Positions 18,800 to 28,279 of a stretch of DNA of 64,000 bases are shown piece by piece (within the stretch, counting starts at the first letter, position 1; each line of letters begins with the position of its first letter). The stretch comes from KBS50 sp042434095 (lineage in GTDB: Bacteria > Actinomycetota > Actinomycetes > Mycobacteriales > Micromonosporaceae). Made by a program: the position numbers and the translations under genes. Location of the stretch: contig NZ_JBHLUE010000026.1 of assembly GCF_042434095.1 (NCBI RefSeq), forward strand, positions 372,001 to 436,000. The letters are read 5' to 3'. Below the pieces are notes generated by a model. It had not been told where the DNA came from. It made no database searches and saw only the letters and a program-made list of their open reading frames with translations.

Positions 18800-20090
18800 G
18801 GCGCCCCAGGCCCGCCACGGCCGCACCGACGCGTTCCGACGCCCCGAAACCCAGGTGATCTCATTGCGTACTCGTGGATCGACCGATCGTATTCTGCCGA
18901 TCGCCGCCGTCCCGGGTGAGGGCACGACCCGGTTGGCGGCCGGGGCGGTCGGCTCGGCTCCGGCCGACGCCGCGGCGCTGGCGCCGCCCGTCGCGAGCGG
19001 TCCGTGCCGGCCCGCCCGCACGGACCCCTGGCGACCGCCGGCCGCGCCCGGCGAGGCGCTGTCCCCGGCCGCGCCCGGCGAGGCGCTGTCCCCGGCCGCG
19101 CCCGGCGAGGCGCTGTCCCCGGCCGCGCCCGGCGAAGCGCTGTCCCCGGCGACCACCGGGGACCCCCGCGACCCGGTTGCCACCGCACCGGCCCGCCGAC
19201 GGGCGCGGGTGGTGGTGGTCGACTCGCCGGAGCGGCACACACCGGACCGGCTCGACCACGAGTTCGAGGTGGTGATGCGGCTTTCGGTGCCGCAGGCCGT
19301 CGAGCGGATCGACACGGTCCTCCGGTTGTGTCAGCCCAAGCTGATGCTGGTCAAGCTGCCACTGGACGATGTGGACCCCCGGCTGCTGGCGTCCTGTCTG
19401 GCCGCCCGGGTCAACCTGTTGGTGCTGGCCCGCCCGACCTACGGTCTGCTCCGACCGGCCCGGCTGCGCCGACTCGGTGGCCTGGTGTGGGTCCCGGTGC
19501 GCTGGCCGGCGGGGCCGCCGGCGTGCGGCCGGCTCAAGCGCGCCCTTGACCTCGGGATCGTCCTGCTCGCCCTGCCGGTGCTGCTGCCGGTGATGCTCGT
19601 CATCGCGGCACTGACCTGCTGGGACGGCCCACCGCTGTATTTCCAGCAGCGGATGGGGGAACGTGGGCGGCTGTTCCGGATCGTGAAGTTCCGGACCATG
19701 CGGGTGGACGCCGAGCGCGACACCGGCCCGCGCTTCGCCGTACCGGGAGACCTCCGGGTGACCAGGATCGGCGCCCTCCTCCGGCGGACGCGGCTGGATG
19801 AACTGCCCCAGGTCTGGAACGTCCTGCGCGGAGAGATGAGCCTGGTCGGTCCCCGGCCCGAACGGCCGGCGTTCGTCGCGGAATTCCAGCGGCTGCAGCA
19901 CTACGAGCTGCGCCATCTCATCCGGCCGGGGTTGACCGGCATCGCGCAGCTCACCGGCGGCTACGCGGCCAGCGCGGAGGAGAAACTCCGGTTCGATCTG
20001 CTGTATCTCAGCTACCGCTCGCTGCGGTTGGATCTGAACCTGCTCGTCCTGACCGCCCTCGACATGCTGCGCGGGTTTCCCCGTGGCTAG
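18777..20090 (+). CDS. Polyprenyl-phosphate sugar-1-phosphate transferase (initiating glycosyltransferase)
   Basis: This 437-residue protein starts each glycan unit by moving a sugar phosphate onto undecaprenyl phosphate. The C-terminal half has the bacterial sugar transferase core: LKRALDLGIVLLALPVLL membrane helix, FRIVKFRTMRVDAE, RLDELPQVWNVLRGEMS, LVGPRPERP and RPGLTGIAQLTGGY. The N-terminal about 130 residues are low-complexity and hold a four-fold AAPGEALSP repeat; the usual multi-TM half of WbaP/CpsE is missing. The GTG at 18777 overlaps the previous gene by 23 bases; a second in-frame GTG at 18855 is an alternative start. Confidence 0.88.
   Translation: MGADRPAEAPQARHGRTDAFRRPETQVISLRTRGSTDRILPIAAVPGEGTTRLAAGAVGSAPADAAALAPPVASGPCRPARTDPWRPPAAPGEALSPAAPGEALSPAAPGEALSPAAPGEALSPATTGDPRDPVATAPARRRARVVVVDSPERHTPDRLDHEFEVVMRLSVPQAVERIDTVLRLCQPKLMLVKLPLDDVDPRLLASCLAARVNLLVLARPTYGLLRPARLRRLGGLVWVPVRWPAGPPACGRLKRALDLGIVLLALPVLLPVMLVIAALTCWDGPPLYFQQRMGERGRLFRIVKFRTMRVDAERDTGPRFAVPGDLRVTRIGALLRRTRLDELPQVWNVLRGEMSLVGPRPERPAFVAEFQRLQHYELRHLIRPGLTGIAQLTGGYAASAEEKLRFDLLYLSYRSLRLDLNLLVLTALDMLRGFPRG
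19041..19148 (+). repeat. Four tandem 27-bp in-frame repeats
   Basis: Four head-to-tail copies of a 27-base unit encode AAPGEALSP each, within the disordered N-terminus of the sugar transferase. The copies are identical except for a GAG-to-GAA change in the fourth, so the array is young and probably variable in length between strains. Confidence 0.9.
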
Positions 20091-21687
20091 CCTCCGGGTC
20101 GGCATCGGCTGGCAGGTCGCCCGCAGCACCGGAAGCCTGTTGGCCTCCCGGGCGGTGGTGGCGGTCGCCACCCTCGTCTCGCTGCCGATCGTCTACGACG
20201 GGCTCGGCGCGCACGAGTTCGGCGTCTGGGCGCTGCTCGGCGTGCTGGCCACCCTGTTCACGCTGATCGATCTGGGCCTCGGCCCGGCGCAGATCCGGGA
20301 GGTGGCCCGGGCGCACGATGCCGCTGGCCGACGCTATGCCCGGGCCTCGCTCGGCCTGGGCCTGCTCTGCGGGGTCGCCCTCGGCGTAGCCGCGATCGTC
20401 GTCACCCTGGCCGGCTGGCCGCTGCTGGCCCGGCTCTTCCACATCATCGGTCCTGCGCAGCAGGCGCGGGAGGCGGCGCTGTGGCTGATGGTCGGAGTGC
20501 TCGCGGACCAGGTGTCGGTGCCCTGGCGGGCGATGCTCGCCGGCACCCAGCGCTACACCGCGGTTGCCGTCGTCACCGGCCTGTGCGCCGTGCTGACCGC
20601 CGTGCTTGCGGTGCTGGTGATCCGGCTGGGCGGCGGGCTCGCCGCGCTGGGCGCCACCACGGCGGCCACCAACGCGATCCGCACCATCCTGCTGATCGCC
20701 GTCGCGCAGCGGAAGGTCCGGAGCCTGACGCCCAGCCTCCGCCGGATCCGCCGGTCCGACGTCCGCAGCGTCCTCGGGTACGGGTTGCCCGTCCAGCTGA
20801 CCAAGGTCGCCGGCACCGGCACCGTGGCGCTCAGCCCGCTCGTCGTCGGCGGCGTCTTCGGTCCGGCCGCCGTCGGCGGTTTCGACCTCGCCGGTCGGCT
20901 GCTCAGCCTGCTGCGACTGCCAGCCGACCTGCTCTTCACCGTGCTGTTTCCGGTGACCGTCGCTCAGTTCGCCCGGCACGGCCGGCAGTGGATCGACGAG
21001 TTCTACCACCGCTTCACGGGGTACGTCACGGCGTTCGCGGCGCCGTCTGCCGCCGCCATGGTGGTCTGTGCCGAACCGCTGGTCAGGTTCTGGATGGGGC
21101 ACGACGTGCCCTGGGCGGCCGGGTCCATCGCGATCCTGGCGCCCGGGTACGCGCTGGGGCTCGTCATCGGCGTGGCCACGCTGGTCACCCGGACCGAGGG
21201 CAAGCCCGGCCGGGAGACCGCATCGCTGATCGTCGCGCTCGTGGTGAACGTCGCCCTGATCTATCCCATGATGCGGCTGTGCGGGCCCCTCGGGGCGGCC
21301 ACCTCCACCCTCGTGGCGATCGTCATCAGCACCGTCGGCTTCTTCCTCCAGTTCCACCGGGCCACCCACCGACCGGTGCTGCCGCTGCTGCGAGCGGCCG
21401 CGCCGGGCACGCTGGCGAGCGTACTGGCGGCCACTGCCGGCTGGCTGGCCGCGCCGCACCTGCCGGACCTCGCCGGCCGCTGGGGCGCCGGTGTCACCAC
21501 CGCCTGCCGCGGCACCGTCGTCCTGGTGGTGGGCGGGGCCGTCCTGGCGGCGACGCAGCTGCTGGACCCGGCCGTACGGCCGCACGCGTGGCCACGTCCG
21601 CTGCGCGCTCGGCGCCCGGCCGTCGGACCCGTACCCGGCGTGCCGGCGGCGGCCCGCCAATCCGAGATCGAGAGGGACTTCGCATGA
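20083..21687 (+). CDS. Wzx-like polysaccharide flippase (MATE/MVF superfamily)
   Basis: This 534-residue membrane protein has about 12-14 hydrophobic segments, typical of polysaccharide biosynthesis export proteins (LLASRAVVAVATLVSLPIVY, FGVWALLGVLATLFTLIDLG, MLAGTQRYTAVAVV). It would flip the lipid-linked repeat unit built by the neighbouring transferases to the outer face. The GTG start overlaps the sugar transferase stop by 8 bases, and its own stop overlaps the next ATG (ATGA), so it belongs to the coupled operon. The C-terminal about 40 residues are soluble and basic. Confidence 0.85.
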   Translation: MASLRVGIGWQVARSTGSLLASRAVVAVATLVSLPIVYDGLGAHEFGVWALLGVLATLFTLIDLGLGPAQIREVARAHDAAGRRYARASLGLGLLCGVALGVAAIVVTLAGWPLLARLFHIIGPAQQAREAALWLMVGVLADQVSVPWRAMLAGTQRYTAVAVVTGLCAVLTAVLAVLVIRLGGGLAALGATTAATNAIRTILLIAVAQRKVRSLTPSLRRIRRSDVRSVLGYGLPVQLTKVAGTGTVALSPLVVGGVFGPAAVGGFDLAGRLLSLLRLPADLLFTVLFPVTVAQFARHGRQWIDEFYHRFTGYVTAFAAPSAAAMVVCAEPLVRFWMGHDVPWAAGSIAILAPGYALGLVIGVATLVTRTEGKPGRETASLIVALVVNVALIYPMMRLCGPLGAATSTLVAIVISTVGFFLQFHRATHRPVLPLLRAAAPGTLASVLAATAGWLAAPHLPDLAGRWGAGVTTACRGTVVLVVGGAVLAATQLLDPAVRPHAWPRPLRARRPAVGPVPGVPAAARQSEIERDFA

Positions 21688-22535
21688 CCAGTCTGATCGA
21701 CACCTGCCAGTGCATCGTCTGCGGGAGCGACCGGCACGAGCCGGCACTCGACGGCCTGCTCCGGCGCTGCGCCGCGTGCGCGTTCCACTGGACCGCCGAT
21801 CGGCCGGGCAGGATCGACACGCTGTACGACGAGTCGTACTACGAGACCGAGTCGTACCGCCAGTACTTCGACCGGGCCGAGCAGTGGCGGTACGAGGCGA
21901 CCCGGCGGCTGCGGTGGCTGCTGAGCGCGGTCAGGCCGAGGTCGCTGGTGGAGGCCGGCCCGGCCGGCGGGTTCTTCCTGGAGGCGGCCCGGCAAGCCGG
22001 CATCGACGCCACCGGCGTCGAGGTCTCCGAGGTGGCCGGCCGGTACGCCCGCGAGCAGTTGGGGGTGCCGGTCCAGCAGGGAGTCTTCGAGGAGGTCGTG
22101 CTGCCCGCCCCGGTGGACGCCGTCTGCGCCTTCCATGTGCTGGAACACGTGGAGGACCCGGCCACGTTCCTGCACGCTGCCCGGGACCGGCTCGTCACCG
22201 GCGGCTGGCTGGCGCTGGAGGTGCCGAATCTCGGCTCGGTCGCGGCCCGGCGTGCCGGCGCGTCGTGGGTCGACCTCGCGCCGCGTTACCACCACTGGCA
22301 CTTCGACGCGGACTCGCTGACCCGGCTGGTCGCCGGCTGCGGGTTCGCCGTGACGAGGGTGGACACCCTCTTCGCGACCGGATACCTCCGCCCGCGCAGG
22401 CTGCTCACCCGGTGGGGAGCCGCCGGTTCCTGGCGGGTGTTCCGGGCCACCGGCTCGTTCCGCTCCAGCCACCCTCGACTCGGCGACTATCTCCGGCTGG
22501 TGGCCCGGCGGACCGAGGGGGCGCGCCACTCATGA
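21684..22535 (+). CDS. Class I SAM-dependent methyltransferase with N-terminal zinc-finger-like motif
   Basis: This 283-residue protein has an N-terminal CQCIVCGSD...RRCAACAF Cys cluster, then a Rossmann methyltransferase: LVEAGPAGGFFLEAA (motif I variant with Ala/Pro), VCAFHVLEHVEDP and GGWLALEVPN. This type of Cys-headed methyltransferase (Methyltransf_23 with a zinc ribbon) often modifies sugars in surface-glycan clusters. Its position between the flippase and a glycosyltransferase suggests glycan O-methylation, which is an inference. RBS GAGGGA precedes the ATG, and the gene is coupled by ATGA at both ends. Confidence 0.8.
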   Translation: MTSLIDTCQCIVCGSDRHEPALDGLLRRCAACAFHWTADRPGRIDTLYDESYYETESYRQYFDRAEQWRYEATRRLRWLLSAVRPRSLVEAGPAGGFFLEAARQAGIDATGVEVSEVAGRYAREQLGVPVQQGVFEEVVLPAPVDAVCAFHVLEHVEDPATFLHAARDRLVTGGWLALEVPNLGSVAARRAGASWVDLAPRYHHWHFDADSLTRLVAGCGFAVTRVDTLFATGYLRPRRLLTRWGAAGSWRVFRATGSFRSSHPRLGDYLRLVARRTEGARHS

Positions 22536-24631
22536 GCGGCCCACCACTGACCAGCCGCCGGCCCCGGGGTGGCGGAGTCGGCACCGTCGAACCTGCCGGC
22601 CCGGCGACGCCGCTCGTCTCCGTCCTGCTGGTCAGCTGGAACACCCGGGAGAAGACCCGGCGCTGCCTGGAATCGCTGGCCGCCGCCGCCACCGGCGCGA
22701 CCCGGTACGAGCTGATCGTCGTCGACAATGGCTCGACCGACGGCTCCGCGCAGCTGCTCGCCGAGCGCGCCGACGTGCGGTTGCTGCGCAACCCCGGGAA
22801 CCGGGGCTTCGCGGCGGCCGTGAACCAGGCGTACCGGGAGGCGCAGGGCGACCTGATCCTCCTGCTGAACAGCGACGTGGAATGCCGCCCCGGCGCGCTC
22901 ACCGCGCTCGTCGACTTTCTCGCCGACCGGCCGGAGGTGGCCGGCGTCGCGCCACACTATGTCGACGAGGACGGCGAGCCGGACAACCAGTATCTCGGCA
23001 TGCTGGGGTTCCGGGCCGCCGTCGGGCTGGCGGTCGGTCTGCGATCGATGCCCGGCCTGCGCGGCGCATGGCGCAGGTACCAGCTGCGCGATGTCGATTT
23101 CGGCGCGGCCCGGCCGGTGCCGCAGCCGCCGGCGAGCTGCCTGCTGCTCCGCCGGGGTGTCCTCCCCCCGGATCACATCTTCGACGAGGGCTACCCGCTG
23201 TACTTCAACGACGTACGGCTGGCCCAGCAGCTGTCCACCGCGGGCCGGCCCCTGTGGTCGACGCCGGACGCCGTGGTGGTGCACAACCCCGGTACGTCCG
23301 GGCGGATGCTGCCCGCCGCGACCCGCAGCCGGCACCACCTCGGCGGTCTGGTGCGCTTCGTCTCCCAGACCCAGCCCCGGCGCCGGTTGTGGCTGCTGCG
23401 ACTGCTGGTCCTGCTCAGCCGGCCGCTGCGCGCGGTGGTCCGGGCGCCCGGCCGGCTCGGTCCGCGGGATCTGCTCGCGGCGGTGCGCGGCGACTGCGGC
23501 GCGCTCCCCGACGATCTGCGGCCCTGGCTGGTGATGTTCAGTGGCGTCGCCTGGCGGACCGAGGCGCACCGGCAGCACGCCCTGGCCCGGGAACTGGCAG
23601 CCGATCGGCGGGTCCTGTTCGTCGAGCCGCCCGGCAACCGTCCTCGCTGGCGTTTCCGGGTCACCCCGATCGAACCGTCGCTGTGGCGGGTGACGCCGCC
23701 GGCCGTCCTGCCGGGCGGCCGGCAGTTGCCGCCGGCGAACTGGGTCAACCGCTGGCTCGCCGCCAGGTTGATCCGTCGTTGGCTCGACCGGCATGCCGGG
23801 CAGCGGTTGGCCTGGATCGACGACGACCTGTCGCTCGCCGCGGCCCGCCGGCTGCGGGCCGATTCGATCGTCTATGACTGCACCGACCTGTCCTGGACCT
23901 TCGCCCGACCCTGGAACCGCTGGCACCTGCGGCGCGGCGCCCGGCGGGCGGTCCGGGCGGCCGACCTGGTGCTGGCCTCGTCTCCCGCGCTGCTCGACCG
24001 GCTGCCCTCCGCGACCGCCCCGGTCGTCCTGGTGCCGAACGCCTGCGACCCGGAGCGCTTCAGCCGGTCCGGTCCGGTCGCGGAGTGGACGGCCGAGCTG
24101 CCCCGTCCGCTGCTCGGCTATGCCGGCGCGGTCGACACCCGGGCCTTCGACGCGGGGCTGGTGGCGACCGTGGCGCGGCTCCGCCCCGACTGGACCTTCC
24201 TGCTGGTGGGTCCGCAGACCGCCGCCGGTCGGGCCGCGCTCACCGGGCTGCCCAATGTCGTGCTGCGGGGCATGGTGGAGTTCGCCGACGTCCCCGCGAT
24301 CCTGCGCGCCTGCGACGTCCTGCTGATCCCGTACCGCGTCGGGGAATTGATCGACTACGTCCAACCAAAGAAGCTCTACGAGTATCTGGCGCTCGGCAAG
24401 CCCGTGGTGGCCACCCCGCTGCCGGCGCTTCGGCACCTCGACGAGCCGATCCACCTCGCCGCGGGGGCCGCCGCCTTCGCGGCAGCCATCGACGAGGCGC
24501 TGCGGGAGGAGAACGCCGACGCTGCCGCTGCGCGTCGGGCAGCGGCCGAGCGCAACACCTGGTCCCGCCGGGCCGACCGGGTCCGGGAACTGTTCGACGA
24601 GTGCGCGGCGCGGCGCGGAGACCGGCGATGA
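22532..24631 (+). CDS. Two-domain glycosyltransferase: GT2 fused to GT4
   Basis: This 699-residue protein has two transferase modules. Residues about 28-300 are GT-A, family 2, rhamnosyltransferase-like (VSVLLVSWNTREKTRRCLES, LIVVDNGSTDGS, NRGFAAAVNQAY, LLLNSDVECRPG). Residues about 330-690 are GT-B, family 4-like (LLGYAGAVDTRAFDAGL, LLVGPQTAAG, LLIPYRVGELIDYVQPKKLYEYLALGKPVV). There are no TMs. A fusion would let one protein add two successive sugars to the lipid-linked unit. Donor and acceptor cannot be told from sequence. Coupled by ATGA overlaps on both sides. Confidence 0.85.
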   Translation: MSGPPLTSRRPRGGGVGTVEPAGPATPLVSVLLVSWNTREKTRRCLESLAAAATGATRYELIVVDNGSTDGSAQLLAERADVRLLRNPGNRGFAAAVNQAYREAQGDLILLLNSDVECRPGALTALVDFLADRPEVAGVAPHYVDEDGEPDNQYLGMLGFRAAVGLAVGLRSMPGLRGAWRRYQLRDVDFGAARPVPQPPASCLLLRRGVLPPDHIFDEGYPLYFNDVRLAQQLSTAGRPLWSTPDAVVVHNPGTSGRMLPAATRSRHHLGGLVRFVSQTQPRRRLWLLRLLVLLSRPLRAVVRAPGRLGPRDLLAAVRGDCGALPDDLRPWLVMFSGVAWRTEAHRQHALARELAADRRVLFVEPPGNRPRWRFRVTPIEPSLWRVTPPAVLPGGRQLPPANWVNRWLAARLIRRWLDRHAGQRLAWIDDDLSLAAARRLRADSIVYDCTDLSWTFARPWNRWHLRRGARRAVRAADLVLASSPALLDRLPSATAPVVLVPNACDPERFSRSGPVAEWTAELPRPLLGYAGAVDTRAFDAGLVATVARLRPDWTFLLVGPQTAAGRAALTGLPNVVLRGMVEFADVPAILRACDVLLIPYRVGELIDYVQPKKLYEYLALGKPVVATPLPALRHLDEPIHLAAGAAAFAAAIDEALREENADAAAARRAAAERNTWSRRADRVRELFDECAARRGDRR

Positions 24632-26091
24632 GATCCGCGGCCATGAGCTCGGCGGCGCTGAGACCCGTGGCGGTCGGCGTGCTGACCGGTGTGGCGGCCG
24701 GGGTGGCGGGGCTGGTCGTCGTCCTTCCGGCCGACGGATCGTTCGTCGCGGCCCTCCTGGGCGGGTCCACGGCCCGCGTCGGTGATCTCGGCCTGCTCGT
24801 GACCGGCGTGGCGGTGTGCTGGGCGGTGTTCACCCTGTGGCCGTCGACGGTGCTGCCGACCGCGGTCATCACCGTAACGAACCTCGCGGGCCTGTTCGGT
24901 GACGGCTCGATCCGGGCCGTCATGGGCGTGCACGCGCTGGTGCTGGTTGCCGGCGCCGCGGGGCTGATCACCCGCCGGCTCCTGTTCCGGCACCCGGAGG
25001 CCCGGTGCAGGACCGTCGCCGACGTGCCGATGGCGGTGGCGGCGCTCGTGATCGTCACCGGGGCCGGGTACGGCCTGCTGCTGGGCAACGCTCCGTTCGG
25101 GGTGATGCTCGCCGGCTACCACTTCGCGGTGATCCCGGCGTACTACTTCCTGGCGACGTACACCCTGAACACCCCGGCTCGACTCCGTTCGGCGGCCGTC
25201 CTCTTCGTCTCGGCGTCCGCGCTGCTGATCGTGACCAGCCTGGCCGCGCCCGGGCGGCACGGCGGGGTGTGGGCGCTGGTGATCGCCCTGCCGCTGCTGG
25301 TCATCAGCTGCCGGACGACGGGTTGGCGCCGGATCGGCCTGGTGGCGATCGCCGCGCTGCACCTGATGGACGTCGCGCTCGCCGCCTACCGGACCACCTG
25401 GGTGGCCACGGGGGTGGCCGTGCTGGTCCTGCTGCTGCGCGGCGACCGGGCCGTCCGCCGCATGACGGCGGCCACGGTGTTGGCCTCGACAACCCTGCTG
25501 GTCGGCGTGTTCGCGCTCAGCTCCGGTGTGCGGATCCGGGCGGAGTCGATGGACTCGGCGTTCGATCGGGACGCCGGCTTCCGGGTGCCGGAGGCGATGG
25601 TGGGACTGCGGGTGTTCCTGCACCACCCGATCCTCGGCGGCGGCATCGGGCAGGTCACCCCGCAGGCATACCTGTCCGGACGCGGGTTCATGGAAGTCGG
25701 CCCGCTGTACCACGTCTACCACGTCATGATCCTGGCGAACCTCGGCCTCGTCGGTCTCGCGGCGCTGCTCTGGCCGCTCATCCGGACGCTGCGCGTCGGG
25801 CTCGCCTTCCGCTCCGGCCCACCGTTCGCCTTCGCGGCCCTGATCTGCGGCTTCATCGTCGCGGTCGCCTTCTCGGGGCCGACGACCGGCCACTGGACGC
25901 TGGGCCTGCTGCCGGCCCTGGTCCTGCTGACGATGCGGTGGGGGATGGCCGGCGCCGATGCGCCGGCCGGCCACCCGCCCGCGGCTGCTGTTCCGGCGGT
26001 CGGCGGTGCGGCGGCCGCCGCACCGCGGCAGTCGGCCGAACCGATCGATGACGGTCGTCCCGTCCATCCCGTCTTCATGGAGGCTCGATGA
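24628..26091 (+). CDS. Wzy-like O-antigen polymerase/ligase membrane protein
   Basis: This 487-residue, roughly 11-12 TM protein carries the large extracytoplasmic loop of the Wzy/WaaL family between TMs, with FDRDAGFRVPEAMVGLRVF and HHPILGGGIGQ, a form of the family's H-x6-7-G signature. It would polymerise or ligate flipped repeat units on the outer face. A disordered Ala/Pro tail ends the protein. Start ATG overlaps the previous stop (ATGA), and its stop overlaps the next gene. Confidence 0.85.
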   Translation: MRSAAMSSAALRPVAVGVLTGVAAGVAGLVVVLPADGSFVAALLGGSTARVGDLGLLVTGVAVCWAVFTLWPSTVLPTAVITVTNLAGLFGDGSIRAVMGVHALVLVAGAAGLITRRLLFRHPEARCRTVADVPMAVAALVIVTGAGYGLLLGNAPFGVMLAGYHFAVIPAYYFLATYTLNTPARLRSAAVLFVSASALLIVTSLAAPGRHGGVWALVIALPLLVISCRTTGWRRIGLVAIAALHLMDVALAAYRTTWVATGVAVLVLLLRGDRAVRRMTAATVLASTTLLVGVFALSSGVRIRAESMDSAFDRDAGFRVPEAMVGLRVFLHHPILGGGIGQVTPQAYLSGRGFMEVGPLYHVYHVMILANLGLVGLAALLWPLIRTLRVGLAFRSGPPFAFAALICGFIVAVAFSGPTTGHWTLGLLPALVLLTMRWGMAGADAPAGHPPAAAVPAVGGAAAAAPRQSAEPIDDGRPVHPVFMEAR

Positions 26092-27071
26092 CCACAGTGG
26101 ATGCCACGGCGATCGTCGTCACCCACAACTCCGTGTCCCAGGTGCAGGACTGTCTGTCGGCGCTACTGTCGGCGGGGCTGCCGGTACGGTTGATCGACAA
26201 CGCCTCGACCGACGGCACTCCCGCCCTGGTCGGCGCGCGGTTTCCGGCGGTGGACCTGCTGGTGAACGACGAGAACGTGGGCTTTGCCAGGGCGGTGAAC
26301 CAGGGCCTCGCGGGCGTGCGCACCGGCTCGGTGCTGCTGGTCAACCCGGACTGTGTGCTGCCGCCGGCCACCGCCCGGGGCCTGGTCGAGGCGCTCCGGG
26401 ACCGCCCGGAGGTCGGCGTGGTGGCGCCGCGGCTCATCGCCCGGGACGGACGGGTGGCGGTGAGCGCCCATCCGTTCGAGTCACTGACCAGCGTCCTGGG
26501 CTGTCAGTTCGGCGCGGCCCTGTTGCCGGTGCCCGTACGCAAGCTGTTCAGCGGCCGTAGCCGTCGTCGGGCGTACGACGCCTGCCTGCGGCCCGGTGAG
26601 CCCCGCACGGTCGACTGGGTGAGCGGCGCCTGCCTCGCGGTACGGACCGACCTGCTGCTCGACCTGGGTGGCCTGGACGAGGGCTACTTCATGTACTACG
26701 AGGATGAGGAGCTGTGCCTGCGGGCCTGGCGCCGGAACGCGGCGGTGCTCTACCTGCCCACCGTCTCCGCGACGCACGTGGGCGGAGCCAGCAGCAGCCC
26801 GGGCCAGACCTGGCCGCACCTGTACGCGAGCCGCCTGCGCTTCTTTGCCCGGCACCGACCCTCGACCTTCGGCCCGGTCCGGTTGGCGGTGCTGCTCCGC
26901 GCGCTGCTCGGGACGGCGCTGGCCCTGGCGCGTGGTCTCCTCCGGCCCGGGCCGGCCGCGCGGCGGCGGGTCCGGGCCTGGCGCGAGATCTACCGGATCG
27001 CCGCCGCGGCCGACCGGACGACGCTGAGCCAACCGGTACCGATGACCAGCAGGAGCCCATCATGCACGTGA
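26088..27071 (+). CDS. GT2 glycosyltransferase (rhamnosyltransferase-like)
   Basis: This 327-residue GT-A enzyme has TAIVVTHNSVSQVQDCLSAL, RLIDNASTDGTPAL, NENVGFARAVNQGL-type sugar-nucleotide contacts, LLVNPDCVLPP (variant of the DxD region) and DEGYFMYYEDEELCLRAW, the acceptor/base motif of WbbL-like rhamnosyltransferases. It would add one sugar to the growing lipid-linked unit at the cytoplasmic face. It overlaps the next gene by 10 bases within the same operon. Confidence 0.88.
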   Translation: MTTVDATAIVVTHNSVSQVQDCLSALLSAGLPVRLIDNASTDGTPALVGARFPAVDLLVNDENVGFARAVNQGLAGVRTGSVLLVNPDCVLPPATARGLVEALRDRPEVGVVAPRLIARDGRVAVSAHPFESLTSVLGCQFGAALLPVPVRKLFSGRSRRRAYDACLRPGEPRTVDWVSGACLAVRTDLLLDLGGLDEGYFMYYEDEELCLRAWRRNAAVLYLPTVSATHVGGASSSPGQTWPHLYASRLRFFARHRPSTFGPVRLAVLLRALLGTALALARGLLRPGPAARRRVRAWREIYRIAAAADRTTLSQPVPMTSRSPSCT

Positions 27072-28273
27072 TGATCACCGCGGTTGGTGCCCGCACCGAG
27101 CACTGGATGGACCTCTTCGCGGTCCTGGCCGCCCAACCCGACCTCACGGTGACCGTGGTGGTCGCCGACGTTTCCGCGACCGCCCGCCAGGAACTGGCGG
27201 CCATCGAAGAGCGCACCGGGCTGCGTTACCACGTCCTGGCGCACCGGTGGAGCGAGGGCCGCACCGGGCACATGGCGTCGGTGCTCTTCGACCGGGACGG
27301 TTTGCGGTCGGTGGCGGAACGCGATCGCCCGGACGTTCTGCACCTGATCGGGGAGTCGTCGTACCTCTCGACCTGGCAGATGTTGCGGCTCCGGCGGCGG
27401 TGGTGGCCACGGGTGCCGGTGACGCTCTATGCGGCGCAGAACGTCGTGATGCGGTTGCCCGTACCCTTTCCGCTGCTCGAGCGGCACGCGTACCGGTCGG
27501 TCGACCATGCGCTGCCGATCACTCCGGCCGCCCTCGCGGTGCTACGGGCCAAGGGGTATCACGGACCCGCGACCATCGTGCCGCTGGGAGTGGACACCGC
27601 CCGCTTCGCGCCGGCGCCGGTACGGGCGGCCCGGTCCAGGCCGTTCACCGCCGGGTTCGTCGGCCGGTTGGAGCCGCACAAGGGGATCCGGGACCTGCTC
27701 TGTGCCGGCGAACTGCTCGACTGCGACCTGTTGCTGGTCGGCGACGGCAGCCTGCGGCCCGAGGTGGAACGCGCCGCCGCCCGTCGGCCCGGGCGGGTCA
27801 CCCTGCGGGACTGGGCCGACCATGCCACGCTGCCCGGGCTGATCGGCCGGATGGACGCGCTCGTTCTGCCCTCCGTCGAACTCGTCCAGCGCAACGTCCT
27901 TCCCTGGGTCGGGATCCCGTTGCGGGAGCAGTTCGGCCGCGTGCTGGTCGAGGCGATGGCCTGCGAGGTCCCGGTGGTGGGCAGCGAGGTCGGCGAGATC
28001 CCGTACGTGATCGGTCCGGCCGGCCTCACCTACCCGGCGGGGAACGCCACCGCCCTGGTCGACCGCCTGGCCCAGCTGCGGGACGATCCGGAGCTGGCCC
28101 GGAAGTTCGCTGCCCTTGGCCGGGAGCGGGCCGTGGGCGAGTTCGGCTGGGATCGGATCGCCCAGACCCTGTGCCGGATCTGGTCGGCCGAGCACGATCG
28201 GGCCAGGTTCCGGCGCCGCACCGACGGCGTCCTGGCCGGATCGGGTGGCGCCACCACCACCGGACGGAGCTGA
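27062..28273 (+). CDS. GT4 glycosyltransferase
   Basis: This 403-residue GT-B enzyme shows the C-terminal donor domain typical of family 4: PLGVDTARFAP, FVGRLEPHKGIRDLL, LLLVGDGSLRPEVE, REQFGRVLVEAMACEVPVVGSEVGEIPYVIG. The second Glu of the E-x7-E motif is in the VEAMACEVP segment. The ATG at 27062 has AGGAG six bases upstream, which fixes the start. Donor and acceptor are unknown. It lies second to last in the polysaccharide operon. Confidence 0.9.
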   Translation: MHVMITAVGARTEHWMDLFAVLAAQPDLTVTVVVADVSATARQELAAIEERTGLRYHVLAHRWSEGRTGHMASVLFDRDGLRSVAERDRPDVLHLIGESSYLSTWQMLRLRRRWWPRVPVTLYAAQNVVMRLPVPFPLLERHAYRSVDHALPITPAALAVLRAKGYHGPATIVPLGVDTARFAPAPVRAARSRPFTAGFVGRLEPHKGIRDLLCAGELLDCDLLLVGDGSLRPEVERAAARRPGRVTLRDWADHATLPGLIGRMDALVLPSVELVQRNVLPWVGIPLREQFGRVLVEAMACEVPVVGSEVGEIPYVIGPAGLTYPAGNATALVDRLAQLRDDPELARKFAALGRERAVGEFGWDRIAQTLCRIWSAEHDRARFRRRTDGVLAGSGGATTTGRS

Positions 28274-28279
28274 GGCGTC

